DNA of 64,000 bases from positions 16,274 to 80,273 of the forward strand of contig JBBDHV010000047.1 of assembly GCA_040880725.1 (NCBI GenBank), written 5' to 3'. Below, piece by piece: positions 43,934 to 52,397 of this stretch; the stretch's first letter is position 1, and each line of letters opens with the position of its first letter. The notes beneath the pieces were generated by a model. That model was given only the letters and a program-made list of their open reading frames with translations, made no database searches and was not told the DNA's origin. The position numbers and the translations under genes are program-made. The stretch is from DATHWB01 sp040880725 (GTDB lineage: Bacteria > Actinomycetota > Acidimicrobiia > Spongiisociales > ZC4RG35).

Positions 43934-44152
43934 TCAGTTGGCCAGTCGGAATCCGGACTGGAAGAGGGTGTACAGGAGCACCACGAGGATCATCGCGCCC
44001 GTCACCCAGGTACGGCGGGGGATCCGGTACCACCAGGGAACCCTGATCGGGGCCTCCTCCTCGGGGTCCTGGACGACCGTCGGAGCCCTCCCACAGGTGG
44101 CGCACACGTCTCCTTCGACCGGAGCGTCGCACACGAAACACCAAGTGGGCAT
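43934..44152 (-). CDS. Small zinc-ribbon membrane protein
   Basis: 72 residues. An N-terminal zinc ribbon has two CxxC knuckles, Cys5/Cys8 (WCFVCDAP) and Cys17/Cys20 (DVCATCGR), followed by an acidic stretch and one membrane helix near residues 48-67 (TWVTGAMILVVLLYTLFQSG). Cytoplasmic zinc ribbon plus single anchor is a common layout of small actinobacterial proteins of unknown role. The ATG at 44152 is chosen, leaving 56 bases to the divergent purF; an ATG at 44164 is possible. Confidence 0.75.
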   Translation of the reverse strand: MPTWCFVCDAPVEGDVCATCGRAPTVVQDPEEEAPIRVPWWYRIPRRTWVTGAMILVVLLYTLFQSGFRLAN

Positions 44153-44194
44153 GACCCCATGCAAGCATCCGCCGGAGCGCTGAGCAGCCAGAGG

Positions 44195-44200
44195 TAAGCT
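44195..44200 (+). promoter_or_regulatory. Probable -10 hexamer of purF (leaderless)
   Basis: TAAGCT, eight bases before the GTG at 44209. Confidence 0.55.
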
Positions 44201-44208
44201 GGGTCCAC

Positions 44209-45651
44209 GTGACCGGGCCTGTCCGCACCTCCGACCTCGAGCTCCATGCCCCCGGCGAGGCGTGCGGCGTCTTCGGAGTCTTCGCCCCCGGCGAGCTCGC
44301 TGCGAACATCACCTACTTCGGACTGTTCGCGCTTCAGCACCGCGGACAGGAGTCGGCAGGCATCGCCACCAGCGCGGGAGAGACCGTCACGGTCGTCAAG
44401 GACCTCGGGCTGGTCGCCAACGTCTTCGATGAGAACGATCTCGCAGCCCTGGATGGTCACATCGGCATCGGTCACACCCGCTACTCGACGACGGGCTCAT
44501 CGTCGTGGGAGAACGCCCAGCCCGTCCACCGCCAGAAGGGCGCCACGTCGATCGCCCTCGGTCACAACGGCAACTTGACCAACACCCGAACGCTCGCCGA
44601 AAGGTATGGGGACGGCCGCGCCTCGACCGATTCGGACCTCATGCTCGAGGCGATCGCACGCGAGGTCGACGACGAACGCGGCGATCAGCGCGGACTGGAA
44701 ATGGCGATGCGCAAAGTGCTCCCCGAGTTCGAAGGGGCCTTCTCGCTCGTGGTGATGGATCAGGGCCATCTGGTCGGCGTGCGCGATCCGCGCGGCTTCC
44801 GACCTCTGTGTCTCGGGAGGTTCCCGGCGGGAGGTTGGGTGCTCGCATCCGAGACGGCCGCGTTGGACCTGGTCGGCGCTGAGTTCGTCCGCGAGGTCGC
44901 ACCCGGCGAGATGGTGACAATCGACAGCACGGGCCTCCGGTCGTTCCGGCCGTTCGAGGACACCGAACCCGGACTCTGCGTCTTCGAGTTCGTCTACTTC
45001 GCACGCCCCGACTCCCAGCTTTACGGCCGGAACGTGTTCTCCGCACGCCAACAGATGGGACGCAACCTGGCTGCCGAGCATCCTGTCGTCGCCGATGTCG
45101 TGGTTCCCGTACCCGAGTCGGGCATCCCCGCCGCACAGGGATACTCCGAAGTGTCGCGCATCCCGTATGCGGATGGCCTCGTCAAGAATCGGTACGTGGG
45201 GCGCACGTTCATCGAGCCCAGCCAGTTGCTCCGTGATCGGGGCATCCGTTTGAAGCTGAATCCGATCCCGTCGACCTTCGTTGGCAAGAAGGTGGTGCTC
45301 GTCGACGATTCGATCGTCCGCGGATCGACCACTCGCCAGCTCATCGAGATGGTCCGCAAGGCAGGCGCCAGCGAGATCCACCTCCGAATTTCCTCTCCGC
45401 CATACCGGTGGCCGTGCTTCTACGGCATGGACACCTCCGATCAGAGCCGACTCCTCGCAGCCCGAATGACCGTCTCGGAGATCGCGGAGTTCCTCGCCGT
45501 GGATTCGATCGGGTATCTGTCCATCGACGGACTGGTGACGGGCACGGGCGCACCCCGCGACGGTTTCTGCACCGCCTGCCTCACGGGCGAATACCCCACA
45601 GACGTATCCGAGGCCCACGGGAAGTTCATCCTCGAGCCGACCGGCCCATGA
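44209..45651 (+). CDS. purF: Amidophosphoribosyltransferase
   Basis: First enzyme of purine synthesis: PRPP + glutamine to phosphoribosylamine. 480 residues. An 18-residue propeptide precedes the N-terminal nucleophile Cys19 in GEACGVFGVF. The glutaminase half has ALQHRGQESAGIAT, GHTRYSTTGSSSWENAQP and GHNGNLTN. The transferase half has VPVPESGIPAAQGYSE and VVLVDDSIVRGSTTRQLIEM (PRPP loop). Cysteines at GLCVFEF, WPCFYGMD and FCTACLTG match the iron-sulfur ligands of the Bacillus type, so a 4Fe-4S cluster and propeptide cleavage are expected. GTG start; overlaps purM by four bases. Confidence 0.97.
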   Translation: MTGPVRTSDLELHAPGEACGVFGVFAPGELAANITYFGLFALQHRGQESAGIATSAGETVTVVKDLGLVANVFDENDLAALDGHIGIGHTRYSTTGSSSWENAQPVHRQKGATSIALGHNGNLTNTRTLAERYGDGRASTDSDLMLEAIAREVDDERGDQRGLEMAMRKVLPEFEGAFSLVVMDQGHLVGVRDPRGFRPLCLGRFPAGGWVLASETAALDLVGAEFVREVAPGEMVTIDSTGLRSFRPFEDTEPGLCVFEFVYFARPDSQLYGRNVFSARQQMGRNLAAEHPVVADVVVPVPESGIPAAQGYSEVSRIPYADGLVKNRYVGRTFIEPSQLLRDRGIRLKLNPIPSTFVGKKVVLVDDSIVRGSTTRQLIEMVRKAGASEIHLRISSPPYRWPCFYGMDTSDQSRLLAARMTVSEIAEFLAVDSIGYLSIDGLVTGTGAPRDGFCTACLTGEYPTDVSEAHGKFILEPTGP

Positions 45652-46664
45652 CGTCGTACCGCGAGGCGGGGGTCGACCTCGACGGTGCCGACCGCCACGT
45701 GGAGTCGATTGCGTCGATCGTCACGGCCACGTGGGGCGACCACGTCGTTGGCGGCTTCGGTGGGTTCGCCGCCGGCGTCGAGATCCCGTCGGGATACGAA
45801 CGCCCGGTGCTGATGCTGTCCACCGACGGCGTCGGAACCAAGCTCGCGCTCGCCGCGGCCACCGGACGATGGGACGGTGTCGGCCACGACCTGGTCGCAA
45901 TGTGTGTCGACGATCTGGCAGCTGTCGGAGCCGAGCCGGTGGCCTTCGTCGACTACATGGCCGTTGGTGCGCTGAGCCCCGCGCGCGACACCGCCATCGT
46001 TGCTTCCATCGCCGAGGCCTGCGCCTCGGTCGGGGCCGCCCTCGTCGGTGGGGAGACGGCGGAACACCCCGGCACCATGGGACGCGAGGATGTGGACCTG
46101 GCAGGGGCCGCCCTCGGCGTCGTCGAATACGGGCAGCAGGTCGACGGCTCAGGGGTGAAACCGGGAGACGTCGTGGTCGGACTCCCGTCGCCCAACCTGC
46201 GATCCAACGGGTTCTCATTGGTGCGCCGCGTCTTCGACGGGGTCGACCTGTCATCGCCCATGCCCGGCGAGGACGCATCGGTCGGCGAGGTTCTCACCCG
46301 ACCCTCGGTGCTGTACTCGCCTCACGTGCGTGCTGCGGTCGCCACCGGCGGCGTGGTGGGAGCGGCGCACATCACCGGCGGCGGGATCCCCGGCAACCTT
46401 CCCCGTGCCCTGCCGGATGGATGCGGTGTCGAAGTCGATCCGGCGACATGGGAGATCCCGAACGTGTTCGCAGTGATCGCGAGCCGCGGGCCGGTGGGAT
46501 GGGACCACATGGCGGAAGCCTTCAACCTCGGAATCGGATTCTGTCTGATCGCGCCAGACGACCGGGTCGACGCCGTGCTGGCAGCAACCGCGAGTGCGGG
46601 TGGGCGGGTCGTGGGACGCGTGACCGACACGCCCGGCTTCCGGTTCGTCCGGCCCCCGGGCTGA
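45648..46664 (+). CDS. purM: Phosphoribosylformylglycinamidine cyclo-ligase (AIR synthase)
   Basis: 338 residues. Closes the imidazole ring of FGAM. It starts SYREAGVDLDGADRHVESI; LMLSTDGVGTKLALAAATGR, VAMCVDDLAAVGAEPVAFVD, LVGGETAEHPG, LPSPNLRSNGFSLVRRV, ITGGGIPGNLPRALPDG and the late AFNLGIGFCLIAP are all family markers. Its ATG overlaps the purF stop (ATGA). No purN follows; the next 430 bases contain a repeat and no gene. Confidence 0.97.
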   Translation: MTSYREAGVDLDGADRHVESIASIVTATWGDHVVGGFGGFAAGVEIPSGYERPVLMLSTDGVGTKLALAAATGRWDGVGHDLVAMCVDDLAAVGAEPVAFVDYMAVGALSPARDTAIVASIAEACASVGAALVGGETAEHPGTMGREDVDLAGAALGVVEYGQQVDGSGVKPGDVVVGLPSPNLRSNGFSLVRRVFDGVDLSSPMPGEDASVGEVLTRPSVLYSPHVRAAVATGGVVGAAHITGGGIPGNLPRALPDGCGVEVDPATWEIPNVFAVIASRGPVGWDHMAEAFNLGIGFCLIAPDDRVDAVLAATASAGGRVVGRVTDTPGFRFVRPPG

Positions 46665-47093
46665 GCGACCGAGGCCTTTTCACGCCGGATCGTCTGGCAC
46701 AATGAGTCGATGTTCGTGCCGAGCCCCTGTCGTGATCGCAAGGCGCTCTTCGCCGCTCCTTAGTGGTACGTCGCCAAAATAATGAGGCGGTCTCTCCGGC
46801 CCATGACGCCCCTGGCGGCGTCCTCCTCCTCGCCGAACGGGCCAAGTAGCTGACGGATTGGGTGAGCTGCGAGCCCCATCCGTCGGCTTCCCGCCCGAAA
46901 GCGAAGCTTTTTCGGGCGGAACAGAGAAACAGTCGGCGAAGCCGGCCCGCCTATCCGCTGACCCTGAAGTGCGACTGCGTCAGAAGTCCTTGCCAGATGA
47001 CGCCATGTGCTCGGAGACACCGCGCACCTATTTCGGCGACACACCACCAGGTCGAGGTGAGCAATCGCCCCGTCCTCACACAAAGGAGCACCC
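46665..47093. other. Gene-poor spacer between purM and the aminotransferase
   Basis: Holds family 1 repeat copy C at 46853-46967. A GGCACAATGAG word near 46698-46708 looks like a weak -10 and is followed by tiny frames of under 21 codons that resemble nothing. A frame ending GGVLLLAERAK at about 46849 is open for only some 40 codons and is not recognised; it could be a gene remnant. The last 15 bases contain the AAAGGAG ribosome-binding site of the next gene. Confidence 0.6.
46853..46967 (+). repeat. Family 1 intergenic repeat, copy C
   Basis: About 115 bases matching copy B nearly base for base, from CGGATTGGG through the central CCGCCCGAAAGC/GCTTTTTCGGGCGG stem to CTATCCGCTGACCCTG. It lies in the 429-base spacer after purM. 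Confidence 0.92.
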
Positions 47094-48368
47094 ATGTCCG
47101 ACCTCCTCTCCCGACACGAAGACCTGATCGCCCCGGTGATCGCCTTCGACACCGACCTCGTGATCGAACGCGCCGAAGGTCTCTGGATCCACGACGCGGC
47201 CGGCAACCGCTGGGCGGACTTCGCCTGCGGTACCGCCGTCGCCAACCTCGGCCACAACCATCCTGCGGTGGTGGCCGCCGCCCACGCCCAAATCGACAAG
47301 GTGATGCACTCGGGGTGTGTCTTCCGCTACGAACCGCTGGTGGAGGCTGCCGAGCGACTGCGAGAGATCACGCCCGACGGAATCGAGAAGTTCGGGTTCG
47401 CCAACTCGGGATCCGAGGCAGTCGAGGCCGCGGTGAAGCTCGCCAGGAAGACGGCCGGACGTCAGGCGGTCATCGCCTTCCGGGGCGGTTTTCACGGCCG
47501 GACGATGGGCTCGGTGGCGTACACCACTTCGAACAGCAAGTACCGCGACGGGTACCACCCGATCCTCGGCTCGACGTTCATCAGTCCGTTTCCTCACCCC
47601 TACCGGTGGGGGATGACCGAAGACGAGGCAGTGTCCCATTCCCTCAACGAACTCGAGATGCTCTTCCGCCATGAGGTTGCCCCGCACAACGTGGCGGCGA
47701 TGCTCATCGAGCCCGTCCAGGGCGAAGGCGGGTACTACCCGGCGCCGGTGTCGTTCATGAGCGAACTCCGGCGAATCTGCGACGAACACGGAATCCTGCT
47801 CGTGTTCGATGAAGTCCAGACCGGGTTCGGAAGGACCGCGGAGTGGTTCGCATCCGAGCATTTCCCGGTGAGCCCTGACATCATCGCCATGGGCAAGGGG
47901 ATTGCCAACGGGTTGCCGCTGTCTGCCTACGGCGCGTCGACCGAGATGATCGACGGCTGGAAAGTGGGCTCGCATGGCACCACATTCGGGGGCAATCCCG
48001 TGTCCTGTGCCGCCTCGGTGGCGGTGATGGACACGATGGGTGCCTTCCTCCCCAACGCGCGGACCGTCTCCGCTCGGGCGTTCGACGAGTTCGAGAAGCT
48101 GAAGATCGAGCATCCGACGATCGGGGACGTGCGGGGGCTCGGGCTCATGATCGGCGTCGAACTCGTGACGGACCGAGACACCCGGGAGCCTGATGCCGCT
48201 GCGTTCGCCTTCATCCAGGACCATTGCCTCCAACGGGAGTTGGTGGTGATCGAATGCGGCCCCACAGCGAACATCATCCGCTTCATCCCGCCGGTCATCA
48301 CCACCGTCGATGAGGTGGACTGGGCGATCGGCCTGATCGACGATGCGCTGACGCGCTACGAGGCGTGA
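47094..48368 (+). CDS. Class III aminotransferase (4-aminobutyrate aminotransferase-like)
   Basis: 424 residues. PLP enzyme of the omega-aminotransferase group. WADFACGTAVANLGHNHPAV, FGFANSGSEAVEAAVKLARK and AFRGGFHGRTMGSVAYTTSN are the N-terminal signatures; LLVFDEVQTGFGRTAEWFA has the PLP-binding aspartate; the lysine is in AMGKGIANGLPLSA; THGTTFGGN-type contacts appear as SHGTTFGGNPVSCA. It resembles GabT, but ornithine, diaminobutyrate or acetylornithine substrates cannot be excluded. A good ribosome-binding site AAAGGAG precedes the ATG. The neighbourhood (betaine uptake and synthesis) hints at an osmotic or amine-catabolic role. Confidence 0.87.
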   Translation: MSDLLSRHEDLIAPVIAFDTDLVIERAEGLWIHDAAGNRWADFACGTAVANLGHNHPAVVAAAHAQIDKVMHSGCVFRYEPLVEAAERLREITPDGIEKFGFANSGSEAVEAAVKLARKTAGRQAVIAFRGGFHGRTMGSVAYTTSNSKYRDGYHPILGSTFISPFPHPYRWGMTEDEAVSHSLNELEMLFRHEVAPHNVAAMLIEPVQGEGGYYPAPVSFMSELRRICDEHGILLVFDEVQTGFGRTAEWFASEHFPVSPDIIAMGKGIANGLPLSAYGASTEMIDGWKVGSHGTTFGGNPVSCAASVAVMDTMGAFLPNARTVSARAFDEFEKLKIEHPTIGDVRGLGLMIGVELVTDRDTREPDAAAFAFIQDHCLQRELVVIECGPTANIIRFIPPVITTVDEVDWAIGLIDDALTRYEA

Positions 48369-48415
48369 ACGGTCTCTGCCGGGAACCGGACGGGTTGGCC
48401 CCCCGTCCAACCGGC

Positions 48416-49228
48416 ATGAAGAAGACACTCACCATCACGATCCTGACCCTCGGGTTGACCGTTTCCGCCTGCGGTGCCGGTGAGCCAGGCACCATGCCGT
48501 CCGACTACGCGCCCGACGACGTCGTGCTCACGATCAGCGAGGAAGGCGGGTTCGCCCCTGTCGAGATGATCCTCAGGCGGTCGCCGCGCTACGTCCTGCA
48601 GGCCGATGGACGGCTGTACGCACCGGGTGCGGTGCCTGCCATCCACCCGGGCCCGATGCTGACCCCGATCTTCGTTGGCACTCTGGACGACACGCAGATG
48701 CAGGAGATCTTCGACCTCATCGACGGCGCCGGACTCCCGGAGATCGACGGTCGCTTGGATGAGAATTCGGCGGTGAACAACGTCGCCGACGCCACCACAA
48801 CGGTGATCACCTACTTCGACGGCGAAACGGAGCACACGCTCGCGGTGTACGCCCTCGGAATCGCGCTCGAGACCTCAGACCGGGCCAGGTCGGCGGCCGA
48901 TCTCATCGACGCCGTCGACCGGGCGAACGGCACACTCACCGACGCCACCGAGTACCGGCCCACGAAAGTCGAGATCCGTACCGGTGACCGTATGGGTCTG
49001 CCCGATCCCGAGTTCCGTACGACTGAGCCCTGGCCGCTGGCGATCGCCCCCGGCGAGATGCCCGAGGGCACCCACGGCTGGCGCTGTGTCATTGTCGAAG
49101 GCCCGCCCGCCACCGATCTGCTGGAGGCCTTCGGCGCCGCCAACCAGGCCACGGTGTGGGAGCACGAGGGCGTCGAATACCCGCTGATCGCCCGCGGACT
49201 CTTCCCCGGCGAACCCGGCTGCGCCTGA
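48416..49228 (+). CDS. Lipoprotein of unknown function
   Basis: 270 residues. Signal peptide with lipobox TVSAC (Cys19). The mature part has no recognised domain; it includes VLTISEEGGFAPVEMILRRS, a segment RYVLQADGRLYAPGAVPAI with strand-like alternation, and FVGTLDDTQMQEIFDLIDGA. One pair of cysteines (WRCVIVEG and the C-terminal PGCA) could form a disulfide. The start at ATG 48416 is set by the signal peptide; the frame is open to 48365. It converges with the betaine permease gene, with two hairpins between. Confidence 0.72.
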   Translation: MKKTLTITILTLGLTVSACGAGEPGTMPSDYAPDDVVLTISEEGGFAPVEMILRRSPRYVLQADGRLYAPGAVPAIHPGPMLTPIFVGTLDDTQMQEIFDLIDGAGLPEIDGRLDENSAVNNVADATTTVITYFDGETEHTLAVYALGIALETSDRARSAADLIDAVDRANGTLTDATEYRPTKVEIRTGDRMGLPDPEFRTTEPWPLAIAPGEMPEGTHGWRCVIVEGPPATDLLEAFGAANQATVWEHEGVEYPLIARGLFPGEPGCA

Positions 49229-49247
49229 GAGGGGTGGTCGCGTACCC

Positions 49248-49284
49248 TGGGTTCAGGACCCCCAATGCGGTGGTCCTGAGCCCA
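49248..49284. terminator. Hairpin after the lipoprotein gene
   Basis: TGGGTTCAGGACC (49248-49260) pairs with GGTCCTGAGCCCA (49272-49284), 12 Watson-Crick pairs plus one G-U, 11-base loop. It shares the word ACCCTGGGTTC with the family 2 repeat and may be a degenerate relative. Confidence 0.6.
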
Positions 49285-49360
49285 CGGTTCAGACACACGA
49301 GCCATGGCTCCACGCGCATCTGGCTTCCGTCGGCGAACTGAGGGCTGGGGACTACACCCA

Positions 49361-49393
49361 GTGGTGTCAGGAACCCAGGGTTTGCGACACCAC
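49361..49393. repeat. Family 2 hairpin repeat, copy 1
   Basis: GTGGTGTC and GACACCAC form an outer stem; AACCC and GGGTT an inner one. Bases 49366-49394 are identical to 53408-53436 (29 of 29). The stem abuts the stop codon of the permease gene and probably terminates both convergent transcripts. Confidence 0.85.
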
Positions 49394-51304
49394 TCAGGCC
49401 GCGGGGGGTTGGAGGCGGGCGGCCCAGGCTTGGGTGAAGCGGTCGAGGATCATCGCCATCAGCACGATGGCGAGTCCGACCTCGAAACCCAACCCGTAGA
49501 GGTTGCGGGTGAGTGCGCGCACCGTTTCGAAGCCGAGCGCTCCGCCGCCGACGAGCCCGGCGATGATCACCATCGCCAGCACCATCATGATCACCTGGTT
49601 CACCCCGGCCATGATCGTCGGAGCCGCGAGAGGCAGCCGCACCCCGAACATCGTCTGACGCGGTGTGGCCCCGAAGGTGCGGGAGGCCTCGATGCTCTCC
49701 GCGGAAACCTCCTTGATGCCCAGCGCCGTGATGCGAATTCCGGGAACAATCGCGTACAGCACCGAGGCGATGATGCCCGGCACTGCCCCCACCGTGAAGA
49801 GAATGACGGCGGGAATGATGTAGACGAGCGCAGGGATGGTCTGCAGTCCGTCGAGGATCGGACTCAGGACCGCCTCCACCTTGGGGCGACGGCCTGCCCA
49901 CACCCCGATGGGGATCGCGATCGCTACGGAGACGAGCACCCCCACCATCACCTGGACGAGCGTGTCGATCGAGATCTCCCAGAGGCCGATAGCGCCGATC
50001 GTGCCCAGCGCCAGGGCCGCGAATGTGGCGAGTTGCCAGCCTCCGACCTTCCAGCATGCCCAGGCCGTGAGGAACACCAACACCGGCCAGGCCACTGTGA
50101 CGGTGAGGAACTCCCGGACCGGGATGATCACCCCGGCGATGATGAAGTCGTTGAACGGGCGAGTGGCCCATGAGAGGTTGTCCCTGGCCCACACGACCAC
50201 GTTGTCGATCGGATCGAACGCGTTGATCGATGTCCACGCCGGGAACTCCGACCAGCCGGCGACGACACCCACCACGAGCGCCACCAGCAGGGAGCCGGCT
50301 CCGATGGCCGTGGCCCGGTTCGACACCCGCCGCGTTCGGTCGATTTGGGCGAGTCCCCGCCACATGCGATCCAGCACGACGGCCACGGCCACGATGGCGA
50401 GACCGGCCGCGATACCTCGCCCGGTGCGACGCTGGGAAAGCGTCTGCAGCACCGCCGCCCCGAGCCCGCCCGCGCCGATCAGTGCGGCGAGCACAACGAT
50501 TCCGAGGGCCATCATGATCGTCTGACTCAACCCGGTGAGGATCGTCGGAAGCGCCATCGGAAGCTGAACCTTCAGCAATGTCTGTCGTTCCGTGGAACCG
50601 AACATCTCGCACGCCTCCACCGCCGACTGGGGGACCTGGCGGATTCCCAGCGTCGTCAGACGGACCACCGGGGGTAGGGCGTAGATCACTGTGGCCACGG
50701 CCGCGTTCACCGCTCCGACCCCGAAAAACCCGAGAAGCGGAAGAAAGTAGACGAACGCAGGCACGGTTTGCATGGCGTCGAGAACGGGCCTGATGGCGGT
50801 CTCGACTCGCCGGCGACGCGCCGCAAGGACTCCGAGAGGGACGCCGAGAAGCACCGCGAAGAGCACCGCGGTTCCCATCAGCGCGAGCGTTTCCATCGTC
50901 GGCACCCACAGGCCCACGCCACCTGCGTACAGGAGTGCCAACGCTGCCACCGCCCCCTGCTTCCACATCTTCACCCGAGCCAGCGAGAGGAGGACGAGCG
51001 CAGCCAGGAAATACCACGGCAACCACAGCAGCACCGTCTCGAAACTCTCGATCACCCAACTGAGGAATGCCGTAAGAGGAACGAAGAACCCGGTGAAAAC
51101 CACGTGGGAACGCCGATTCTCACGAATCCAGGCGCCCAGATCGTCGAAGGCATCCGAGAAGAACGTGTCGAGGAAGGCAGGGACCGCGCCGGTGACGGCG
51201 AACTGGAGGACGAGGACGGCTCCGATGACCCCGAGCCAAGGGAGTACCCGCCGTATCGCGTCGGCCCCCACGGTCAGCGACACCGGAGGCGAGGTCGCTG
51301 CCAT
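49394..51304 (-). CDS. Glycine betaine/proline ABC transporter, two ProW-type permease domains in one chain
   Basis: 636 residues, about twice a normal ProW/OpuAB. The first unit (about residues 1-310) has the permease signature block TAIRPVLDAMQTVPAFVYFL to SAVEACEMFGSTERQTLLKV; the second (about 330-636) has VEAVLSPILDGLQTIPALVY to ESIEASRTFGATPRQTMFGV. Each ends in a coupling loop of the EA-G type and both retain an Ala/Gly pair. The two halves would therefore make the complete membrane pore from one polypeptide. Its ATG overlaps the ATPase gene stop by one base (TGATG). The substrate-binding protein is on the other strand beyond the ATPase. Confidence 0.93.
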   Translation of the reverse strand: MAATSPPVSLTVGADAIRRVLPWLGVIGAVLVLQFAVTGAVPAFLDTFFSDAFDDLGAWIRENRRSHVVFTGFFVPLTAFLSWVIESFETVLLWLPWYFLAALVLLSLARVKMWKQGAVAALALLYAGGVGLWVPTMETLALMGTAVLFAVLLGVPLGVLAARRRRVETAIRPVLDAMQTVPAFVYFLPLLGFFGVGAVNAAVATVIYALPPVVRLTTLGIRQVPQSAVEACEMFGSTERQTLLKVQLPMALPTILTGLSQTIMMALGIVVLAALIGAGGLGAAVLQTLSQRRTGRGIAAGLAIVAVAVVLDRMWRGLAQIDRTRRVSNRATAIGAGSLLVALVVGVVAGWSEFPAWTSINAFDPIDNVVVWARDNLSWATRPFNDFIIAGVIIPVREFLTVTVAWPVLVFLTAWACWKVGGWQLATFAALALGTIGAIGLWEISIDTLVQVMVGVLVSVAIAIPIGVWAGRRPKVEAVLSPILDGLQTIPALVYIIPAVILFTVGAVPGIIASVLYAIVPGIRITALGIKEVSAESIEASRTFGATPRQTMFGVRLPLAAPTIMAGVNQVIMMVLAMVIIAGLVGGGALGFETVRALTRNLYGLGFEVGLAIVLMAMILDRFTQAWAARLQPPAA

Positions 51305-52338
51305 CAGTCGGCCGCCAACAACTCCGAGACGGTGACGCGATCGACCACTCCCACCGCACGCCCGTCCGCGTCGAGAACCCGCAGCGCGGTGAGGCCGTCC
51401 AAGAGCGCGGGCACGATCCGCTCAACGGTTTCCGACGCGCCGACGGAGCGATCAGCGGCAGTCCCGAACTCGCCCGGTGTCATCACATCGGCGGCGGTGA
51501 GCACTTTCGCCTTGGGAATGTCCCTGGTGAACTCCTCGACGTACGCGGTTGCCGGCCGGGTGATCAGTTCGGCCGCAGTTCCGATCTGGTCGAAGGCGCC
51601 GTCCTTCATGATCGCAATCCGATCACCGAGCTTGATCGCCTCGGCGAAGTCGTGGGTGATGAACACGAGCGTCCCGCGCATCTCCGCTTGGAGACGGATC
51701 AGCTCATCCTGCATGTCGCGGCGAATGAGGGGGTCGAGCGCCGAGAACGGTTCGTCGAAGAACAGGACCTCCGGGCCTACGCACAGGGCGCGTGCCAGCC
51801 CCACGCGCTGCTGCATTCCGCCGGAGAGTTGCTGGGGGAAGTGACTCTCCCATCCCTTGAGACCCACCGTCTCGAGTACCTCGCGCGCCCGCGCGTGGCG
51901 TTCGGGTCGCTTCAAACCTTGTATCTCGAGGCCGTAGGCGGCGTTGTCGATCACCCGCCGATGGGGGAACAACCCAAAATGTTGAAAGACCATCGACAGC
52001 TTCCGCCGGCGCACTTCGCGCAGGTCGTGTTCGTTGAGCGCGGTCAGGTCCTCGCCGTCGAGCATCACCTGTCCGCGGCTCACGTCTGTCAACCGCGACA
52101 CACAGCGGATCAGGGTCGACTTTCCGGAGCCCGACAGGCCCATGACGACGAACGTCTCGCCGCGCTCGACCCGGAAGGACACATCCCGGACCGCCACCGT
52201 GCACCCGGTGTCAGCGAGAATCTCCTCCCTCGAACGGCCCGCTTCGGCCATCTCGATCGACTCGTCGGGCTTGGGCCCGAACACCTTCCAGAGTTCCCGA
52301 ATGTCGAGACAGGCAGGAGCTGAGGCGTCGGGGGACAT
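51304..52338 (-). CDS. Glycine betaine/proline ABC transporter ATP-binding protein
   Basis: 344 residues, ProV/OpuAA family. Walker A is GLSGSGKST, the signature LSGGMQQRVGLARAL, Walker B VLFFDEPFSALD and the switch histidine FITHDF. The N-terminal extension (SIEMAEAGRSREEILADTG) is typical of ProV, and the last 65 residues (VMTPGEFGT through RVLDADGRAVGVVDRVTVSE) form a CBS-type module, probably the ionic-strength sensor. The operon with the double permease is divergent from the binding-protein gene 59 bases away, and a palindrome sits in between. Confidence 0.95.
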   Translation of the reverse strand: MSPDASAPACLDIRELWKVFGPKPDESIEMAEAGRSREEILADTGCTVAVRDVSFRVERGETFVVMGLSGSGKSTLIRCVSRLTDVSRGQVMLDGEDLTALNEHDLREVRRRKLSMVFQHFGLFPHRRVIDNAAYGLEIQGLKRPERHARAREVLETVGLKGWESHFPQQLSGGMQQRVGLARALCVGPEVLFFDEPFSALDPLIRRDMQDELIRLQAEMRGTLVFITHDFAEAIKLGDRIAIMKDGAFDQIGTAAELITRPATAYVEEFTRDIPKAKVLTAADVMTPGEFGTAADRSVGASETVERIVPALLDGLTALRVLDADGRAVGVVDRVTVSELLAAD

Positions 52339-52343
52339 CGCTG

Positions 52344-52349
52344 GATAAT
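52344..52349 (+). promoter_or_regulatory. Probable -10 of the betaine-binding protein gene
   Basis: GATAAT in GGATAATGTAG, about 48 bases before the ATG at 52398. A palindrome follows just downstream. Confidence 0.45.
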
Positions 52350-52360
52350 GTAGCCAGCGC

Positions 52361-52381
52361 CTTCACGGCGCGGCCGTGAAG
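52361..52381. promoter_or_regulatory. Perfect palindrome between the betaine transporter genes
   Basis: CTTCACGG (52361-52368) and CCGTGAAG (52374-52381) flank five bases. It sits where the transcript should begin, in front of the ribosome-binding site, and could be an operator for osmotic or betaine control. Regulator unknown. Confidence 0.5.
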
Positions 52382-52397
52382 ACAGGAGGGAACTCTC

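Noticed and set aside
46700..46765. Tiny frames (17-20 codons) after a weak -10-like word downstream of purM
   Set aside because: Too short, Arg/Ser-rich, and not supported by any ribosome-binding site.
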